Assembly (NCBI RefSeq): GCF_958295425.1 | Contig: NC_081146.1 | Location: 17,679,458-17,743,457, forward strand | Length of the DNA stretch: 64,000 nucleotides | From: Solea solea | Taxonomy: Eukaryota > Chordata > Actinopteri > Pleuronectiformes > Soleidae | Direction of reading: 5' to 3' | Notes under the pieces: model-generated | Told to the model about the DNA's origin: nothing | Databases searched by the model: none | The model's input: the letters and a program-made list of their open reading frames with translations, nothing else | In this document: one piece after another, positions 57,996 to 64,000 of the stretch | Position numbering within the stretch: position 1 is the first letter of the stretch | Layout: every line of letters begins with the position of its first letter | Made by a program: the position numbers and the translations under genes

Positions 57996-58740
57996 GGATG
58001 ATCTCTAGTGTCCTGCTTTTTGGTCAATCTCCCAAGTGAGCTTCATCAATGGAGTCCATTAAATAGGGCTTCGATCTTCGACGTTGAATCAATGTCGTGC
58101 ATCAAACATGAACTAAGCCATGTTTCTGTCAGTTTATCATGATGTGACCAGTAGGAAAAGGTCTGATCTGCTTTTCTTAGTAAATGAAGTTCATGTTATG
58201 ATGAACATACGCATGTGCATAACCCATGTGCATCATGTTCTCTCCCCAGACACTGTAGCAATAAGAGGATAGACTTGTTACCTCCTGCTAGTACCAAATC
58301 TGGGCATTTCTCCACAGATATGCGTCCATGGGTCTAAGAATATGGTCTCTTGTAGATTGTTCCACCGAGATCCAAATGTCTATTGGTCTGTCACGCGGCT
58401 GATGGAGTGGCTTCCAGGGGAATTAGCTCCTCGTGCTGTGACTGTAAAGCCCCAGACAGAGAGAGACAGCAAAACTGAGAGCAGGAAACATCGTGGGGGG
58501 TGCAGGAATAAACAAACATGTTGCTTGTTATGTCACAAAAGACACATATGGAATATGGACACGCAATGATAAAAGATAAAACGTAGTAGCCGCACAATAA
58601 CGGGGAAGATGTGTCTTGCGTGTTTTGGCAAGAACATTGAGCCTAAGTGATGACTGTGTTACTGGTTGGCATCAACCTGACGCCACAGCGACCAGTCAGA
58701 CACCAGTCTGCTGAGGTCCACATGATACTCGCCTCAAAAT

Positions 58741-58762
58741 TGTGTGTGTGTGTGTGTGTGTG
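58741..58762 (+). repeat. (TG)n microsatellite
   Basis: Eleven TG units in snap91 intron 1. Confidence 0.95.
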
Positions 58763-60433
58763 CAAAAGACATTTTTTGTACGCCTAATCTTGCTGGCAAC
58801 ATGCCAGCACAGGACTTTTGTGTGGGGAGCTGGGTGGAGCATTGGAGGAGGTGCAGCTGTCACTCAGCTGCCTTAATGGACTGAAGTTTTCAATGCATTA
58901 GAATAATTGCAGTGAACAAAACGGACCATTGCTAAGATGATCAGCATTTTATGCTGCGATAAGAGTCAGAGAGCTTAACGTGCATAGCCATGAGATTGCT
59001 CACTTTCCTTTTTGTGCCATAAAGTAAAAGCATTTAGTGCTTTACTTCAGGCTCTGATCAGACTTCTTGCAGTGATAAGTGTCTTTTTTGTCAATTGTTT
59101 TTCTTGTGGCTGAAAGTGTTTTCCACTCTGCTCGCGTGCTCACGAAATGTTGGATGTTGGAGATTTACGCCTGGGTTTTTAAGCCTTTTTAACTGATCTA
59201 CAATTTGGCATTGTTCGGTTTGAGGAGTGATGATACGCTCTGCCAATTAGTGGCCGGCAGTCTATCGACGTCAAATATTAGAATCGGCTAAGAACCAGGT
59301 ATCAGGTACTAACTAGTACTAACTAATGGAAAAGCAAAAAAAAGAAGAGTAGTGTCAAGCCAAGCCATGCTGAAACTATATCATGGAAAAGCACCATTAA
59401 TGGGTCTTTTTGGTGGTGTGACATATTTCAGTCTCTCAGTCAGAACCAAAACATGTGCCCTCTGTCTGTAGCTTGTAATGTTATCTTCTCAGGCTTATGA
59501 AAATCCATGGCACTGCTCTGTGTATCAAATTCAACAAAACATTCAGTGTGGTGTGCCTAACATTTCGCAGCCTGCAGGAAGCAGCCATGTGTGATCATGG
59601 CTAGGTTTTTTTTTATGATTAGTAGCACTTTGGAGCGGTGTTATTATCTGTGGGTTTGCATCATGCACAGAACACAAATCAGCTTTTGTAAAAGAAGAGT
59701 TCTAGTTCATTTCACGTTTCAATCCGTGAGAGTTCACTGCAGACTTTTAAATCCACGGAGATTGAGTAATATGTCACAGAAGCTGACTGAATGTGTCTCA
59801 CTCTTATAATGTCCCCCTGGTGCTTTCACCAGGATTCTGAGACACCTTCCTTCATCCTACTCCAGAAAACCATTGAGCTTCTCAATTAAAGTGTGTAAAG
59901 TATGTTCCTACTATGAGGTGATCACGACACGAGTGGAATCTGTGTCCTGTGGGTTCCCACCACTCTGTCTTCTGTGCTCTCTTTGAGTGCTTTATATGAT
60001 AGTGATCCAACTCTGCTGCGGTTCAGGATCTCTGGTGATCTGGTAAATTGGTCTACCTGGCACGTTGCCTGGTATAAATGCTGCTGGTTGAACACCCTGG
60101 CTGCCTGCCAAAATGGCGTAGTTTAGGTTGAGAGTGTTGCATGGTGGGATTGTGTGATGTCAGCTACCACAGCTGTGTGCATCAGATTACAGCGGGGGCA
60201 CAGGGCCATACAGTAGATGTTTATAGAATTTATCTGAAGCTACTGCTGCCTTATTGAGTTTGCAGCAGGTGACATTTAAGGAAATATGTCTGTGGAAATA
60301 TGCACTGATCTCACTGCGGTGTTGATCGTTGCACTTCATTTTGATAAAAACATTTGTTGTGGGTGTGATGCAAGGCAGCATTTCACTGTTATCACAATCT
60401 GAATCTGAAATAACCAATCAGAGGCTCGACTTA

Positions 60434-60924
60434 GGCCTGGTTCACGCTGGCTGCGTGTCTGCTGCATCTCACCTGCGTGTCTCACCACATCACCAATAGG
60501 TTTATGACTATTGTTTCTGATTTATCCTTGACAGAAAAGGTTATAAAGGTCGGTTTACTCCAGAGAGATAGAGAAAATTGGATATGATTATAAAGGACAT
60601 AGGATTTTCGTGTATTTGCAGCCTTCACTTTCTCCACATAAAGCTGCTAAGATGGTTTTTAAAATATAATACTTGTCATGTTTTCAAATTCAGCATAGGC
60701 ACTCAAACGACTGTGAAATGAATGGTAATAAGGCTGGTACAGCGTCAGTATCGTTATCAACAGATCCTTTCTCTGTCTGTCATCTTTGAAAAATTGGCTA
60801 GATGCCCGAAACTTAAAAATAGGCGGTGTGAACACTCTAGTCTGTTAAAATGGAAGCTGATATTAAAAAACGTGACAGAATGTGGCAGTGACGCACACGC
60901 CACGCATCCAGTGTGAACCGGGCC
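60434..60924. mobile_element. 491-bp MITE with TTA target duplication (PIF/Harbinger-like)
   Basis: The left end GGCCTGGTTCACGCTGG and the reverse complement of the right end, GGCCCGGTTCACACTGG, form terminal inverted repeats matching at 21 of 24 positions over the first 24 bases. Both ends are flanked by TTA (60431-60433 and 60925-60927), the three-base target preference of PIF/Harbinger transposons. It has no transposase ORF, so it is non-autonomous. Confidence 0.75.
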
Positions 60925-61208
60925 TTAGACTGAGGTGAAGGTGTGTGAGAAACACAGACACTGATCTGGCAATAGAATAATTGAATGTGTAAACGAGTAC
61001 ATACATTTGTAAATAGTGAACTAACCTAAATATGTGAGGAACCAAAATATACAGTATGAACTCAGATATTTTCACTCAGAAGTGCATGTGACCCCTTTAA
61101 ATTCATGCTATTCAATGAAAACAGTCACATTAAACACAACTAAGACGATCTTCATCGATACTTCATAAGATTTATAAGGGTATAAAACAATCACTGATCA
61201 AGATTAAA

Positions 61209-61232
61209 AAATATATATATATATATATATAA
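61209..61232 (+). repeat. (AT)n microsatellite
   Basis: About 11 uninterrupted AT units in snap91 intron 1. Confidence 0.9.
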
Positions 61233-61703
61233 TATTTTTTCTGTGATGACTGGAACAGAGCCATGTTTCACTGTGAATTTACTGAAATGGAGCATAGACC
61301 AGAGAGCATGCAGGGTATCAGTGGTTCAGACAACCACAGAACCAGTGTCACTCTAACAGAGAGGGATGTTTTTACCCAAAGACAAGCCCATCCGCTCCCG
61401 CCGCTCCAATTAGCCTCCATCTTTGTTTTCTCATGTTGCCCTGATCTCGTCTTCTTCCGCTTGTGTAGAGAGAGAAGACAAATCTGTAGCTTCAACGCTG
61501 TGTTTTCTTTCAGTAATGTGTGGGACGATCTTTCCCTTTTCCCTCATTTTTTTTTGATGACATTAAATCTCAGGGTATATCGTCATGCAGTCTGTTTGTT
61601 ACAATCATTATCACCACCTCTGTTGCTGCTCTAAATCTAGTCACTCTAATTAGCAGGTTTTTTAACACACAGATGCGATTAAGCAAAGGATATAAGGCTT
61701 GCC

Positions 61704-61724
61704 GTGTGTGTGTGTGTGTGTGTA
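61704..61724 (+). repeat. (GT)n microsatellite
   Basis: About 10 GT units in snap91 intron 1. Confidence 0.9.
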
Positions 61725-64000
61725 TTAACAGTGTGCTGCCACAACATGAGTCACCACTTTTTTACCACTTTGAGAGACAGACAGTATATTCTTGAAACAG
61801 GGGTGTGAGGTGTAGGGAACTGTTGTGAAAGTCTGGAAAGTTATAAATGTTTGTGTACAATTGTGTTCACAATTCATGTTTTCACCCCTCATTTCCTCCA
61901 GCCATTGTTCTTTTGAGCCCATAACATTAAAGATAATCATTTATTAGTCCCACAACTGAATTCAAAACCAGTTATTTTGTTGTACTAGTGCTGTGGGATT
62001 GGAAATGTTAGGGTGTGTAGGCAGACTTTTTCAGAGAAAGTGTAATAAGAAAACTCGGGGTGAATTAAGGAGGCATAATATTACTACAATACTGTAAAAC
62101 GGTTGTGTAGTTTTGGATGTATTGGTTGCATTATAATCTACAATCTTTTTTAGACTCCTACTACACCAACTGTTTTCCTTTTTCTTTTTTTACCTCTGAC
62201 AACTTAATTTATTGGTGGTTTTCAGACTTGAAGACGATTTGAACAAATAACATGAGGAACATTTTAAAAAGCACAATATGGACTCAATGTTCACTAAGTA
62301 TTTAACAATCAGGAACCACAATAAAAAGACAGTAGGTCCTTTCAATGGCAGACATCGGGGCAGGTCACAGTAGGAAAAGCACAGGTGGAAATAATTGAAT
62401 TAATCATAGCGCTGTCTCAGTTTCGGGGTGCATGCTAGCTCGTTATATGTAATCAGGAACACCTGCGCTTTTCCTGCTAAAACATGTCAAAATGTGTGCT
62501 GTGAAAAAGGTCCATTGCAGCTTGTCCCTCTCCCTCTAAGTCCCAATAAATCAGAATTAAAAATCAGTGTTTGGAGTATTCTCAGTAGGACACAGAAATA
62601 GATATAAGAGCTAAAGGCCGGTACAGACTCCGCGACAACAGAGAAATGTGTTCTCGACACATCATCTGGGCAGAGCTTTTTTCCTCGCGTGGTGTCCGGC
62701 AACTATTGTGTGATTGGTCAGAAATTTGAAGTGGGCGTGGCTAATGCAGAAAAGCAGAAATGTTGTCATTGCCTATGAGTTCTGCACTTGAGTTTCTCAT
62801 GAAGTATAAAATGTCCTGTTCAGAACTAACTTTGTTCTTGTTCATGCCACCTCGAGAAAACTATGTGGGCAAATTAAAGTTTCCAGGTGTAGGGCATAGA
62901 TCAGCCTGTGGATATGCCCCACTCCCTCTAGAATGGCAGACAGGTCCTTTATTTAACCACCTATTGCATTAGTAAATGCTACGTAAACAACTGCACCTTG
63001 TATCATAAAATGAAGTGTCTTCAAAGATTTGTTTACCTCCATGTCTGTATGCAGAATCACTGCATTCTCAAAAACGACAATAACAGAATTAACTGTTGGT
63101 AGAATTCGACTGAACCACAATACAAGCCATTCCAAGTATTTCTTAGACAGTATCAATAATTAAGAGTTTCTATTTCATCTTAAACCAAATTTGAATAATA
63201 CATTACTTTAGACAACAACCCACGAGTCATACTTTCACCCTCATAATGCAGAATCACATGTTAGTCAGTCTCTCTGAGAGACAGTATATCTAAGGAAGAT
63301 AATATTGTGTCTTATAGCTTTGCCTCCTCAGTGTTCACTGAACGAGTGCTATCTGAATATAAACCAAAATGCCAAAATGAAAACAGCCCCTCAAAACACA
63401 ACAACACACATATGTGAGCCTTTAAAATGTGTCCAATTAAACTGAGGAATGTCTTCTCAAAACCTGGATTGCAGATAAAACTGATAAACAGAACCTCCAA
63501 CAAATAAAATCACCACATATCACGATTCCTTTTCCTTTTCTAGCCCAATGTAAAGACTGTGTGTAACGCTTGTATTGGTAGATCTATGAATGTGTACAAG
63601 ACAAAGTCTCCCACACTGTCGGCGCTCCTTTTTTTCTCACATCCCACTTCAGTTTCCCTCCGTCTTTACATCACTCTGCTCCTCTCTGTTCTCTCCTCTC
63701 TTTTAAATTGGTTCAGTGTTTATCCAGTGCGACGCTGCAGTCAACAGAGGAATATAAAAGGATGTTAGTAAGAGGACTCGGCATCCTCTGCAGGGCTGAA
63801 TTCACAGTGTGTTACCTCAAAAGCCACAAAGTGCCTCTCTAATGTCACACTGTGTGGGAGGTGGTCTGTCCTACTAACAGTGTGTGTTCAAATTAATGAC
63901 CTGGAACCAGTAACCCCCATACATCTGCTACTGACTATTATCTACTCTATTATCTAATCCAAGCAGCTGATTCAAATCGACTTGCTTCTCTTTTTTGCCT

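Larger units (their letters stand above)
55507..64000 (+). other. snap91: snap91 intron 1 (to the window edge)
   Basis: The next ANTH exon, expected to open with a YLIQATNE-like stretch, is not found in any frame up to 64000. The intron is therefore at least 8.5 kb. It contains the repeats listed separately; other stretches (56.0-57.7, 58.0-60.4, 61.0-64.0 kb) are AT-rich with only chance ORFs. Confidence 0.75.

Noticed and set aside
1..64000. CRISPR arrays, phage, operons, tRNA or rRNA genes
   Set aside because: None seen. The genome style is vertebrate, and no cloverleaf with intact A/B boxes or rRNA-like sequence was recognised.

Overview
This is vertebrate nuclear DNA, almost certainly from a ray-finned (teleost, probably percomorph) fish. 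The evidence is three intron-rich genes with canonical GT-AG splice sites, a teleost-style mix of short interspersed repeats, MITE-like DNA transposons and many microsatellites, and a gene neighbourhood related to human 6q14. There are no operons, phage, CRISPR arrays or recognisable tRNA/rRNA genes.

Layout: (1) 1-14.4 kb is gene-poor and repeat-rich, with SINE/LINE tails, a nested repeat, a Tc1/mariner transposase remnant and microsatellites; no protein-coding gene could be supported here. (2) 14.96-27.87 kb, minus strand, is ube3d, a HECT-like E3 ubiquitin ligase rebuilt from nine exons (408 codons plus stop). Its short first coding exon lies about 2.7 kb upstream of exon 2. (3) 28.96-29.04 kb is a CpG-, CRE- and ETS-containing presumed promoter between the divergent genes ube3d and dop1a. 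(4) 29.04-53.05 kb, plus strand, is dop1a (DOPEY1), with two non-coding 5' exons and 36 coding exons giving an uninterrupted 2,482-residue frame and a clear AATAAA signal. (5) 53.05-54.48 kb is a short intergenic spacer. (6) From 54.48 kb to the right edge is the 5' end of snap91 (AP180): a CpG-rich 5' region, the first coding exon (43 codons plus one base) and at least 8.4 kb of intron 1, which carries several repeats including a TTA-flanked 491-bp MITE. The rest of snap91 lies beyond the window.

Functionally, Dop1a is a peripheral membrane scaffold of the Golgi/endosome (DOP1-MON2 system), AP180 is a synaptic clathrin adaptor, and UBE3D is a ubiquitin ligase linked to UBE2C binding and to CPSF73 stability. 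They share a neighbourhood, not a pathway. I found no wholly new system. The observations most worth checking are a chain of tiny upstream ORFs, including two start-stop elements, across all dop1a 5' exons; a probable GC-AG intron in ube3d; splice sites abutting simple repeats; a glycine-rich insertion in Dop1a; and snap91 lying directly next to dop1a, without the genes that separate them in mammals.
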